Below, one piece after another: positions 52,316 to 60,753 of a stretch of 64,000 nucleotides of DNA (positions are counted from its first letter, which is position 1; every line of letters starts with the position of its first letter). The stretch is from positions 62,001-126,000 of the forward strand of contig CP065367.1 of assembly GCA_023206055.1 (NCBI GenBank), read 5' to 3'. The stretch comes from Vibrio cyclitrophicus. Lineage in GTDB: Bacteria; Pseudomonadota; Gammaproteobacteria; Enterobacterales; Vibrionaceae. A model generated the notes under the pieces. It saw nothing but the letters and a program-made list of their open reading frames with translations. It had not been told where the DNA came from and searched no databases. The position numbers were made by a program, and so were the translations under genes.

Positions 52316-54067
52316 CTAAAACAATGAGCGTATGTACTCTTTTACTCGATCAATGTGTTGGTTCTGGTCGATCTCGCAGCGTTGGTTAGCTTCAAGAAAT
52401 CGCTCAGCGTATTTGTCATAGATTTTGTTTTCTAAGAACAGTAAATACAGTTTTGGATCGATATGACCGCTGGTGGCCATGTCAGTCATGATGTTGAGTG
52501 ATTCACTGAGCAATTTGCCTTTCTTGTACGGGCGGTCACTAGACGTGAGCGCTTCAAAGACATCAGCAATCGCCATCGCTCTGGACGGTAAAGGAAGTTG
52601 GTCTTCGTTCAAGCCTCTTGGGTAGCCCTTGCCATCAATGCGTTCGTGATGACCGCTCGCGATATCTGGGATGTTCTTGAGGTAAGAAGGGTAAGGGAGC
52701 TTGTTGAGCATGGTGAAGGTTTGAATAATATGGTCGTTGATCATAAAGCGTTCTTCATCGTTTAATGTACCACGACGTACTTTCAAATTGTGCAGTTCAC
52801 CTTGGTTGTATTTTACTTCTCCGGGTTTAAGTACAAACTCTTCTTGCCATACATCGGCAGGGTTAAAGCCATTGTCCCAAGGTATTTTATGCTCCGGTTT
52901 GTCGGCAAGTAGCGGCTCCATAACCGGTAGAGACTGTTCTGTATTTGTTGGCTCAGTTTGACCTTTCTCTGTTGTGTTTTGTTGTGTACGGAATCTCTCT
53001 TTTTCAGACCAAGATAAACCGAGTTGGTCGTTCAGTGTGCGCTTCCATTGGCGTTTGGCTATTTGATCTAAGCGTTCTAGCTGCTCTTCCGTCATCGATT
53101 CGCCACCAAGGTTACACTCCGCAACAAAGGTAAACTCCTCATCCAGTTCGGACAGGCTTTGCTCGAGTATTTTGAGTTGTTCTTCTTGTAGCGCACCGTT
53201 CGCTATTGCTTTCCAGTAGTCGGTTTCTGCTTGCTGTTTCAACAACTCAAATCGCATGCGAACTTCGTGAATTCGGTCGTAAATCGTTTCCAGTTTTGTT
53301 GCCTTGTCTACCACATATTCAGGCGTAGTCACCTTACCGCAGTCATGAAGCCAAGCGGCGAGCATCAACTCTTCCCACTGTTTACTGTCCAATGAGAACT
53401 GTGGGTAATAACGGTCATCATCAATGGTTGCTTGGGTCAGCCACTTGGTGAGTTCAGGCACTCGTTGGCAATGCCCGCCAGTGTATGGAGACTTGGTATC
53501 AATCGCCGATGCAATCAACTCAATAAAGGCATTAAGCATGTCTTTTTGTTGCTGCATTTGGTCGATGTTGTCTTTGGCTATTTCCGCAAAGCTGAGCAGT
53601 TCTCGTAAAAAGGCGTGTTTGTCTGCCTGCATCTTGGTGATCGGTCTTTCATAACCAATTGCTACAATACCTACTAACAGTTTCTCTCGGTTTAATAGTG
53701 GAAACAGGTACAGATCTGAATTGAAGATCGAATCTTGATAATAGTTGAGTACGTTATCTTCTCGATTAAGGTGGATCGTCTCTCCAGATTTGAGCTGACA
53801 CAACAACCATGGTGTGTGCTTGATGAAGTCATTGATGTCGGCTTTGAAAGGTAAAATCGCTAGGTTGGCTGCCGTATCAAACACATCCTTTTCTTCGGAT
53901 TGTGTAAACAACACGATGGTTTCTGCTTTGGTGATCAAGTAGCTTTGATGCGCAATGTTCTTGGCTAAAATCGAAAACTCCTGATTCCCCGCGGTGTCTC
54001 GAAGCCGAGCTATTAAATCATGAAGTGTGTGTTCCATCAGCTCAATTGAGTGGGCGAGGTTAGCCAC
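52316..54067 (-). CDS. GAF-HD-GYP part of a split c-di-GMP phosphodiesterase gene
   Basis: This open frame (583 aa) encodes a GAF-like domain (about residues 30-170) and an HD-GYP domain. The HD pair is H241-D242 in WLHDCGKV, and the GYP motif HHERIDGKGYP is at residues 473-483. An insertion of roughly 165 residues, rich in charged residues and Gln/Glu, separates the two motifs. There is no AUG start: the frame opens at GTG 54067 without a ribosome site, and the codons before it (K-L-I-Q-E) continue a HAMP helix. I read it as the 3' part of the gene upstream, separated by a one-base loss in an A run at 54081-54084. Confidence 0.8.
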   Translation of the reverse strand: MANLAHSIELMEHTLHDLIARLRDTAGNQEFSILAKNIAHQSYLITKAETIVLFTQSEEKDVFDTAANLAILPFKADINDFIKHTPWLLCQLKSGETIHLNREDNVLNYYQDSIFNSDLYLFPLLNREKLLVGIVAIGYERPITKMQADKHAFLRELLSFAEIAKDNIDQMQQQKDMLNAFIELIASAIDTKSPYTGGHCQRVPELTKWLTQATIDDDRYYPQFSLDSKQWEELMLAAWLHDCGKVTTPEYVVDKATKLETIYDRIHEVRMRFELLKQQAETDYWKAIANGALQEEQLKILEQSLSELDEEFTFVAECNLGGESMTEEQLERLDQIAKRQWKRTLNDQLGLSWSEKERFRTQQNTTEKGQTEPTNTEQSLPVMEPLLADKPEHKIPWDNGFNPADVWQEEFVLKPGEVKYNQGELHNLKVRRGTLNDEERFMINDHIIQTFTMLNKLPYPSYLKNIPDIASGHHERIDGKGYPRGLNEDQLPLPSRAMAIADVFEALTSSDRPYKKGKLLSESLNIMTDMATSGHIDPKLYLLFLENKIYDKYAERFLEANQRCEIDQNQHIDRVKEYIRSLF

Positions 54068-54075
54068 TTCTTGAA

Positions 54076-55329
54076 TCAGCTTTTGGGATAATGAGTTCGC
54101 CTGAAGTCAAATCGTGCAATGTTGTCGGTGAGTTGCATCAGCGTAGTAAGCGGCTGAGACAAACGATTGGCGACAAACCATACGATAGCGAAACAGATGA
54201 ACAACATCCCAATCACGACCGCAACTTGTTTGTCTCGCATCGAGATAAGATCAGCGAGCAGTTCATTGTGTGGTGTTGCTTCTGCCAAATAGAGGGTTAC
54301 GTTTTGAGTGAGCTCAACCGGAGTTAAGGTCAGTGCCCATGTGTTCAGGTTGTACTCTACGTTTTTTAGGTCGAGACTAAATTTCTGCTCATCTGAGATT
54401 AGTGGGCCCAAAACAGATGCTTTTAACGCATCCATTTGGTCTCGTTTAGGGATGTTGAAGAAGCTTTGTTCTTGCTCACTACCAGAGAGTTTACCTGTGC
54501 TTTGCCCATTACTAATGTTGGCATTTCTAGCTTCGAGTGTGAGGTTCGAGGTGGTTAAATTAAGTTGATGTTGACCAAGAAGGTTAAAGTGTTGGTCAAA
54601 TAGAGCGAGTCTGGTTTGTGGAGAATAAGCCAGCTCACTGATCTGAGAAGAGAGTGAACTGAGCGTGAAGTCAGCGCCTACCACATGCTTGCCATCTGCC
54701 GAGCGCCTAGAAAGTGTAATACCGTTGGTTTGCAGGAAATAGAACAGATAGGGTTCAGAGAGTTGTATTGAGCCGTCTGGTTTGGCGTTACGAAACCAAG
54801 GTCGAGTGGTTGGGTTGAACTTACTCTCGGCTTGCATGGTGCTGATCACTTGGTGCGCACCGTCTAAAAAGGTAATGAAGTTTTCGCCGTCTAGATTGGT
54901 ACTGCTGACCATCATGGTCGCTTTGGCGGGTGCATTGTTGTCGGCTCTTTGTTTGTTGGTGCTTAATGGGCGAAAAATTCTAAATTCGCCATCCTCGGAG
55001 CCGTAGAACAGAGCGACTAAGTTAGTATTTTGTTTGAAGATGATATCGACCGAAGCCAACCAAGACTCCTTTTCAACCGAAGAGGTTTGTTGAGCCACAA
55101 ACGGGCTAACTGCCATTACGTTTAAGGTGGTGATGACAGGAGCAATGGCTTGTTTAAATACCGATTCCAACTTATCACGATGTTCATTACTGACCTCGCG
55201 CACTGTGCCTAACAACAACTCTTGAGAATGCCGATAGCTTATTGATATCAATACCGCACCGACAAAGGTTGTCAAAATTAAGAAAAGGCTAGTGATGTGG
55301 ATACTCAGCGGATATCGTCTTCTTCTCAT
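54076..55329 (-). CDS. Cache-HAMP part of a split c-di-GMP phosphodiesterase gene
   Basis: This part (417 aa) has a helix at residues 10-30, a periplasmic Cache-type sensor domain (about 35-370, with FYGSEDGEFRIFRP and TRPWFRNAKPDGSIQLSEPY), a second helix (about 378-396) and the first half of a HAMP linker (NRLSQPLTTLMQLTDNIA). It ends abruptly inside the HAMP domain at PKS and a TGA. CTGGAG precedes the ATG. With the missing A restored the frame would continue directly into the GAF-HD-GYP sequence to give one protein of about 1,000 aa. Confidence 0.8.
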   Translation of the reverse strand: MRRRRYPLSIHITSLFLILTTFVGAVLISISYRHSQELLLGTVREVSNEHRDKLESVFKQAIAPVITTLNVMAVSPFVAQQTSSVEKESWLASVDIIFKQNTNLVALFYGSEDGEFRIFRPLSTNKQRADNNAPAKATMMVSSTNLDGENFITFLDGAHQVISTMQAESKFNPTTRPWFRNAKPDGSIQLSEPYLFYFLQTNGITLSRRSADGKHVVGADFTLSSLSSQISELAYSPQTRLALFDQHFNLLGQHQLNLTTSNLTLEARNANISNGQSTGKLSGSEQEQSFFNIPKRDQMDALKASVLGPLISDEQKFSLDLKNVEYNLNTWALTLTPVELTQNVTLYLAEATPHNELLADLISMRDKQVAVVIGMLFICFAIVWFVANRLSQPLTTLMQLTDNIARFDFRRTHYPKS

Positions 55330-55609
55330 CTAACACTCCAGTTTGTAGACTGGTTTAAGTATTGACGAACTTGGGTAGGTTGCAAAAAATTGGCGTAATT
55401 ACCGAGTATGTTCGATGTTACTTAGATAAGAAAAGCGTTAGCGTCTTCTGGTTAGCCACGTATTCCCGTGTCGTGTAAATGAACACCTAATAAACCTTTA
55501 TGTTTAGGTGCTAATTGTCACTTTCAGCTGATAAACTGGTCGAATTGTTGCTATTAAGCACTCATTTTCTGAAGCACGTTTTTTGACCGAGCGAAGAGGG
55601 CATTGATTC

Positions 55610-56356
55610 ATGGAACTCAAAGTAGATACTCACACCCACACATACGCAAGTGGTCATGCTTACAGCACATTGATCGAAAACGCCAAGTCGGCAAAGCAAA
55701 ATGGTTTAGCCATGTTTTGTACCACCGACCATTCAGAATCAATGCCGGGCGCTCCACACTATTGGTTCTTCAGTAACCAACGTGTGCTCCCTCGTTTTAT
55801 TGAAGATGTCGCTATTATTCGAGGTGTCGAGTCAAACATTATGAACACTCAAGGTGAAATTGATATTCATCCGAGTGTGGATAAGAACTTGGATTGGGTG
55901 ATCGCGAGTTTTCATGAGCCAGTATTTCGCCCATCGGATGTTGCTACCCATACAGAAGCACTCCTGAATGTGATTAAAGGCGGCCGAATTGATGCACTTG
56001 GTCATTTAGGAAATCCAAATTTTGATTTCGATTTTGAAGCTGTGATTCAATGTGCGGCGGAACATAACGTTGCGATCGAAATTAATAACACCACGCTTAA
56101 AGGCAATAGCCGCGTTGGCAGTGTTGATCGTTGTTACGAGATCGCAAGAATTGCTAAAGCGAAAGGGGCATTTATTACCACAGGAAGTGACGCACATTTC
56201 TGCGTAGATGTGGGCGGGTTGGATCTCGTGTCTTCATTACTTGATGAGGTGGGAGTAGATTCGAGCAAGGTTATTACCCATTCACCAAAGCAATTCCTGT
56301 CATTTTTGGCGTTGCGCGGTCGTAATGAAATCCCAGAATATTCGGCTCTTGCTTAA
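55610..56356 (+). CDS. PHP-domain phosphoesterase (YcdX-like)
   Basis: The protein (248 aa) carries the PHP metal-site motifs: DTHTHTYASGHAY at residues 6-18, TTDHSES near residue 39, an internal HEP histidine (SFHEPVF), GHLGNPNFDF near residue 130, and GSDAHFC near residue 194. The arrangement matches the E. coli YcdX family, a trinuclear-zinc phosphatase whose physiological substrate is not settled. The frame and length are normal. It is monocistronic. Confidence 0.9.
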   Translation: MELKVDTHTHTYASGHAYSTLIENAKSAKQNGLAMFCTTDHSESMPGAPHYWFFSNQRVLPRFIEDVAIIRGVESNIMNTQGEIDIHPSVDKNLDWVIASFHEPVFRPSDVATHTEALLNVIKGGRIDALGHLGNPNFDFDFEAVIQCAAEHNVAIEINNTTLKGNSRVGSVDRCYEIARIAKAKGAFITTGSDAHFCVDVGGLDLVSSLLDEVGVDSSKVITHSPKQFLSFLALRGRNEIPEYSALA

Positions 56357-56500
56357 GAGAATGTCGGTGAGTTTGCATTTCGACACAATCAATTTTTGTG
56401 CCTGTCAGATTTTTGTATACACTAGCCGAAAATAATAAAGTCGAAGTGCTACAATCATGATGGCGCTATCTTCAAAGTCACAGTTTCACTTGGAGAAACA

Positions 56501-56896
56501 ATGAAAACTCGCTCAATCCTTTTATCTGGCTTAATCGCTGCTGCAGTAATGTCTGGCAACGCATTTGCTAATGTTGACCTTAAGAAAAACATGCAAGAAA
56601 TGAAGCTTGCGTTTAAACAAGCGGCAGAAGCTCAAAACATTGAAGAGATGCAAAAGCCTATCGTACGTATCGATACGCTGGTTGCTGAGCTCAAAACGGG
56701 TGTTTACCCAATTGAGAAAGAAGAACACTTCATGGAAGGTTTTAAAAAGATCAGTGCATCGATTGATAGCATTGAAAAGAAACTAGACCAAGGTGAATTT
56801 GAATCAGCACAGCAAGAGCTTCGTACTATCGATGGCCTTCGTGAAGAGTATCATGAGAAGCGTAATCCAAGCATTTGGAGCAAGATCTTCGGCTAA
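56501..56896 (+). CDS. Cytochrome b562-like periplasmic protein
   Basis: The protein (131 aa) has a signal peptide (cleavage after AFA, about residue 23). The mature part is a four-helix bundle: residues NMQEMK supply the axial methionine near the mature N-terminus and EEYHEKRN the axial histidine close to the C-terminus. It matches the E. coli CybC plan, with insertions typical of Vibrio. The family has no CxxCH motif, and none is present. GGAG precedes the ATG. Confidence 0.85.
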   Translation: MKTRSILLSGLIAAAVMSGNAFANVDLKKNMQEMKLAFKQAAEAQNIEEMQKPIVRIDTLVAELKTGVYPIEKEEHFMEGFKKISASIDSIEKKLDQGEFESAQQELRTIDGLREEYHEKRNPSIWSKIFG

Positions 56897-56939
56897 TTTG
56901 CTTGTTCACTAGAGTGACCAGATAACAAAGTTTCATTTT

Positions 56940-56990
56940 TAAAGCGCTGTTTATATTTCCTTTTTTAGGAAAATATAAGCGGCGTTTTTT
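56940..56990 (+). terminator. Terminator after cytochrome b562 gene
   Basis: AAAGCGCTG..TTATATTTTCCT pairs with AGGAAAATATAAGC..GCG with small bulges, followed by TTTTTT. Confidence 0.8.
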
Positions 56991-57176
56991 ATTGTCTTTT
57001 TTCTAATCAGTTTGTTGCACTGAGGTGCGTAATATTTTATTAGCGCTTCTGTTGTAACCAGTTTTTAACCAAATAGAGTGTGCGTTAGCTTCAATTTTTT
57101 AACCTGATGTTAATCTTTACGTTTACCTATATAGCAAGTGCCTCATAATAAGGGAAATTTATAAAGATTAGGAATA

Positions 57177-57533
57177 ATGCGCCGAACCTCGTTCAATTTC
57201 TCCATGTTACTTGCTACAGCATTAAGCTGGGTGCTAGTGACATTAATGCCTGTTATCAATGCTCATGGTAATAGTGCGGGAGTATGGGCGTCGTTATGTA
57301 CGGTCAACGGCTTTGAACTGGTTCAAATTGAAGAAGGCGAACCCAATACCCACAAAGGTAAGCCGTGTCCCTTTAGCCATTTTTCCACGTTTCACCAAGA
57401 CGAACTTCCAACTACACTACTGACAACTCGACTGAGTTCTATTGTCTCAGACAGCTACGCTTTTTTGGCTCTAAGCGAACGCTACACGAGGCAAGCCCCA
57501 CGTGGCCCTCCCTTTGATCTTGCTTACATCTAA
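57177..57533 (+). CDS. DUF2946 family protein
   Basis: The protein (118 aa) has a hydrophobic N-terminus (LLATALSWVLVTLMPVINA) that could be a signal peptide or anchor. The mature part has two cysteines in SLCTVNG and KPCPFSH, and the C-terminal APRGPP motif of DUF2946. The function of the family is unknown, but in several bacteria it neighbours copper-related outer-membrane receptors. Here it is 106 bp ahead of a PepSY protein. AGGA precedes the ATG. Confidence 0.8.
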   Translation: MRRTSFNFSMLLATALSWVLVTLMPVINAHGNSAGVWASLCTVNGFELVQIEEGEPNTHKGKPCPFSHFSTFHQDELPTTLLTTRLSSIVSDSYAFLALSERYTRQAPRGPPFDLAYI

Positions 57534-57639
57534 CCCACTAAAATAATTAAAAAATAAAGTATTAAGTAAAGTTAACCATGCTCAGATTACTTTCTGGTTT
57601 TTTCAGAAGGTATGTTTGCGTGTGTCAAAGGAAATAATA

Positions 57640-59151
57640 ATGTTGAGAAATGAATCTCAAGATACTGCGAAAGCACAAGCTAATTCGCAGTCTAAAAGCA
57701 GTGTAAAAACGAAAGACCGCAATAAAACTCTCTACTTCCTCACTTGGCGCTGGCACTTCTATGCTGGGCTATTCGTTATCCCGTTTATGTTGATGTTGAG
57801 CATTACAGGCTTGGTGATGCTGTTTGATGATGAAATCGAACTCGCTTTCCATCACGATGCGATTGAGATTGTTGCATCGGGCGAACCGATTAAGGTGTCG
57901 CAACAATTAGCTGCCGTACAAAATCAATACCCACAAGGTTCGGTGACACAATTTGTACCGAGTAAAGCGCCTGATCTGGCCAACCGTTTTTCGGTAGCAC
58001 TTGAAGATGGGACGTCCGTTTTCGCCATGGTGAATCAATACACGGGCGAAGTGGTAGGAGAAATCCCGCGCAGCGATAGCCTTTACCAGCTCGCGAATGA
58101 TATTCACGGAACATTACTGATTGGCGATTGGGGTGATTACCTGATTGAGGTTGCAATCAGCTTGTCGATTCTACTGTTAGTGAGTGGAATCTATTTATGG
58201 CTTCCTCGAGACAACGCGAGCCGCGCTGGTTTTCTGAAGCTTAGATTTGGTTCAGGAACGCGTGTTTTAATGCGTGATTTGCATGCGAACATCGGTGGAA
58301 CACTGTCATTCATTCTTCTGTTGTTTATTCTATCGGGGTTATCATGGACAGGCTTTTGGGGCGGTAAGCTAGTGCAAGCATGGAGTACTTTTCCTGCTCA
58401 GATGTGGGACGACATTCCCTTGTCTAACGAAACGCATGCTTCTTTAAATCACGGCTCTGAAGAGGAAATGCCATGGAATCTAGAGCAAACACCACTGCCT
58501 TTGTCTCAAGATAAGCCAGCCGAACATGTACATCACACAGAAGAGGCGACTGAACCTCATGATCATTCTAAGATGGGTGAGGATCATTCTCAGCATGTAT
58601 TATCTGCGAGTAATTTCTCTATTGATGATGTGATAGTGAAAGCTCAATCTCTTGGTTTTACGCAGTATAAAGTCAATTTCCCACGTTCAGAGTCGGGTGT
58701 TTACACCGTGGCCGCGAATACTATGGGTGGTGACATCATCGATCCAACTCAGGATCGCACCACGCACCTAGACCAATACTCAGGCCGTATCCTCGGTGAG
58801 GTGACCTGGCAGGATTACAACGTTATCGCCAAGACGTTAGCGGTGGGTATTTCTCTGCACCAAGGTGACATCAGTATCATCAACAAACTTCTAAACGCTC
58901 TGTTCTGCTTTGCATTTATTGTGGTGTCGGTGACTGGCGGCGTGATGTGGTGGATGCGTAGACCTTCTGGCCAACGCAAGCTTGGAGCGCCACCTAAGTT
59001 TGGTGACGCGGGCTTGTGGAAATTAGGCTTAGTAACTGTCGTTGCTATTTCAGTGTTCTTCCCTCTCGCGGGAGCCACGATAGTGGCTGCAATGCTATTG
59101 GATTGGCTGCTGTTTTCACGCGTTGAAAGGTTCAAGACCGCGTTGAGTTAA
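57640..59151 (+). CDS. PepSY-associated membrane protein with His-rich loop
   Basis: The protein (503 aa) has four helices and two PepSY-type periplasmic domains, like PiuB/FhuF-neighbour ferric-reductase-like proteins. Helix 1 opens with YFLTWRWHFYAGLFVIPFM and a heme-type histidine; HGTLLIGDWGDY and LHANIGGTLSF follow. Residues 296-319 form a periplasmic histidine-rich loop (HVHHTEE..HDHSKMGEDHSQH) that should bind metal. ATG 57640 follows AAAGGA; an in-frame TTG at 57616 is rejected. It is likely co-transcribed with the DUF2946 gene. Confidence 0.87.
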   Translation: MLRNESQDTAKAQANSQSKSSVKTKDRNKTLYFLTWRWHFYAGLFVIPFMLMLSITGLVMLFDDEIELAFHHDAIEIVASGEPIKVSQQLAAVQNQYPQGSVTQFVPSKAPDLANRFSVALEDGTSVFAMVNQYTGEVVGEIPRSDSLYQLANDIHGTLLIGDWGDYLIEVAISLSILLLVSGIYLWLPRDNASRAGFLKLRFGSGTRVLMRDLHANIGGTLSFILLLFILSGLSWTGFWGGKLVQAWSTFPAQMWDDIPLSNETHASLNHGSEEEMPWNLEQTPLPLSQDKPAEHVHHTEEATEPHDHSKMGEDHSQHVLSASNFSIDDVIVKAQSLGFTQYKVNFPRSESGVYTVAANTMGGDIIDPTQDRTTHLDQYSGRILGEVTWQDYNVIAKTLAVGISLHQGDISIINKLLNALFCFAFIVVSVTGGVMWWMRRPSGQRKLGAPPKFGDAGLWKLGLVTVVAISVFFPLAGATIVAAMLLDWLLFSRVERFKTALS

Positions 59152-59161
59152 TTGATACACA

Positions 59162-59197
59162 AACGGACTTTCTCGACTTGAGAAGGTCCGTTTTATT
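59162..59197. terminator. Terminator after PepSY gene
   Basis: AACGGACTTTCTC and GAGAAGGTCCGTT pair around GACTT with small mismatch, followed by TTATT. It may also serve the convergent VOC gene. Confidence 0.8.
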
Positions 59198-59264
59198 AGT
59201 GAGGTGAGCACTTCTTCTGTGAGGAAGACTTTAGACTTGAAACAGCTCTAGATTTGATAAAGCT

Positions 59265-59648
59265 TTAGATCTGATAAAGCTCGAGCGGCAGGCCGTCTGG
59301 ATCGGCGAAAAACGTAAAGGATTTCCCCGTAAACTCATCCACTCGAATCGGTTCGACTTCGATTCTTTGTCCTTCCAAATAGCTTTTAACTTGTTGAACG
59401 TCATCAACACAAAAAGCCAAATGTCTCAGCCCTTGAGCTTCCGGAAAGCTTGGTCTTTCAGGTGCGTCATGAAAGCTGAATAATTCTATTTGAGCGCCAT
59501 CAGGCAGTGCTAAGTCAAGCTTATACGACTGACGTGCTTCACGATAATTCTCTGCAATCACCTCAAGCTTTAAAACTTCCGTATAAAAGCGTTTAGAGAA
59601 TTCGTAGTCTGAGCAAATAATGGCGGCGTGGTGTATTCCTTTCAGCAT
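59265..59648 (-). CDS. VOC family protein (YaeR/GloA2-like)
   Basis: The protein (127 aa) has two beta-alpha-beta-beta-beta units. Metal-site candidates are H6/H7 in GIHHAAIICSD, E in QIELFSF near residue 54, H in RHLAFCVDD near residue 76, and E122 in PLELYQI. It resembles YaeR-type members of the glyoxalase I superfamily, whose substrate is not settled. Its start overlaps the LysR stop (TGATG), so they form one unit. The last codons are followed by an imperfect copy of themselves. Confidence 0.87.
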   Translation of the reverse strand: MLKGIHHAAIICSDYEFSKRFYTEVLKLEVIAENYREARQSYKLDLALPDGAQIELFSFHDAPERPSFPEAQGLRHLAFCVDDVQQVKSYLEGQRIEVEPIRVDEFTGKSFTFFADPDGLPLELYQI

Positions 59649-60580
59649 CAGTTTATTTCTCCTGCCAACTTGTCACCTAAGTGCTCCATCGCGTAATCAA
59701 TGAATACACGCAGTCGAGCGGGCATGTACTTGGTTTGAGCAAACTGCATCGCGATAGCGCCATGGTAGTTACTCTTGATGGTCCAATCTTCCAATACTTG
59801 AACTACAGAACCTTCAGCTAATGCATCTTGAATCACGAAGTCATGAAAAATACCCACACCAAGCCCTTCTTTCACACCTTTCAGTCGCATCTGTGAGTGG
59901 TTAACTGCGTAACGCCCACTGACGGACACCGTGTGAAATTCATCATCTTTAAGAAAGTCCCAAATATGGTCTTTATCTGTCTCTGCAAGGTACAAACAGT
60001 CGTGTTCCGATAACTCGGTAGGGTGGTGAGGAATCCCTTTGGCATATAAATAGTCTGGGCTTGCACACAACACGAGGTTTGTTTTCCCTAACTCTTTCAA
60101 TACTAAGCTTTCGTCGGGCCTATCAGTCAGGCGGAAAGCTATGTCGATGCCTTGACGCAAAATATCGATGTCACCATCAGCAGCTCTCAATTTAAGTTGG
60201 ATCTCTGGATACTGATTTAAGAATGGGACAACGAAAGGCTGCAGTACCGAGTTCAAGAATGCTTCAGGTGCAGCTACCGTTATCGAGCCTGCAGGTTCGG
60301 TATGGTCAGAGGTAGACAGTTCAACGGCTTGTTGCGCCGCGTTGATCATAACTACGCTCTGATCGTAAACCAATTGACCCGCTTGCGTGATGATTAGGGT
60401 ACGAGTGGTTCGTTCAAACAGTTTCACCGACAGCGCTTTTTCTAAACGTGTGATCAATTTACTCAACGCTGAAGGTGTCACGCCTAGCTGCTTTGCTGCG
60501 GCGGTAAAGCTACCTTCATTCACAACTAAGATAAACGAGGCGAGATCCGGAAGCAGGGCGATGAGTTTTGGGTTAATCAT
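59648..60580 (-). CDS. LysR-family transcriptional regulator
   Basis: The protein (310 aa) has an N-terminal winged helix (GSFTAAAKQLGVTPSALSKLITRLEKAL in order) and an effector domain of the DsdC/CrgA-type (PEAFLNSVLQPFVVPFLNQYPEI). It is co-transcribed with the downstream VOC gene, which differs from the more usual divergent layout. The target is unknown. Confidence 0.9.
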   Translation of the reverse strand: MINPKLIALLPDLASFILVVNEGSFTAAAKQLGVTPSALSKLITRLEKALSVKLFERTTRTLIITQAGQLVYDQSVVMINAAQQAVELSTSDHTEPAGSITVAAPEAFLNSVLQPFVVPFLNQYPEIQLKLRAADGDIDILRQGIDIAFRLTDRPDESLVLKELGKTNLVLCASPDYLYAKGIPHHPTELSEHDCLYLAETDKDHIWDFLKDDEFHTVSVSGRYAVNHSQMRLKGVKEGLGVGIFHDFVIQDALAEGSVVQVLEDWTIKSNYHGAIAMQFAQTKYMPARLRVFIDYAMEHLGDKLAGEIN

Positions 60581-60753
60581 AAGTATCCAGTTAGACTGAT
60601 TTCAACGGTGACCATAACCTTGATTGTGAGTGATCTCTTCTAATTTGTGAATCAGTTTCATTAATTAACTGACTTATTAAGGCGATGTTGGAAGCGCCAT
60701 TTATTAACGAGCTTAAGTGAACTACACTGTTAAAAAAGCTAGGTAAGTAACCG

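Larger units (their letters stand above)
52316..55329 (-). pseudogene. Frameshifted Cache-HAMP-GAF-HD-GYP gene
   Basis: The two open frames above together form one sensor phosphodiesterase. The break is in the minus-strand sequence CCC AAA AGC TGA. Adding one A to the four-A run gives CCC AAA AAG CTG ATT CAA, which joins the frames with no lost residue and restores a HAMP second helix (SLIQEVANLAHSIELMEHTL-like). It may be a true mutation, a sequencing error, or a phase-variable tract, although four bases is short for the last. Confidence 0.65.

Noticed and set aside
54067..54090. Programmed -1 ribosomal frameshift joining the Cache and HD-GYP frames
   Set aside because: The sequence CCC AAA AGC lacks a proper X-XXY-YYZ slippery heptamer in the zero frame, and four A residues is too short for efficient polymerase slippage. 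A plain one-base loss explains it better.
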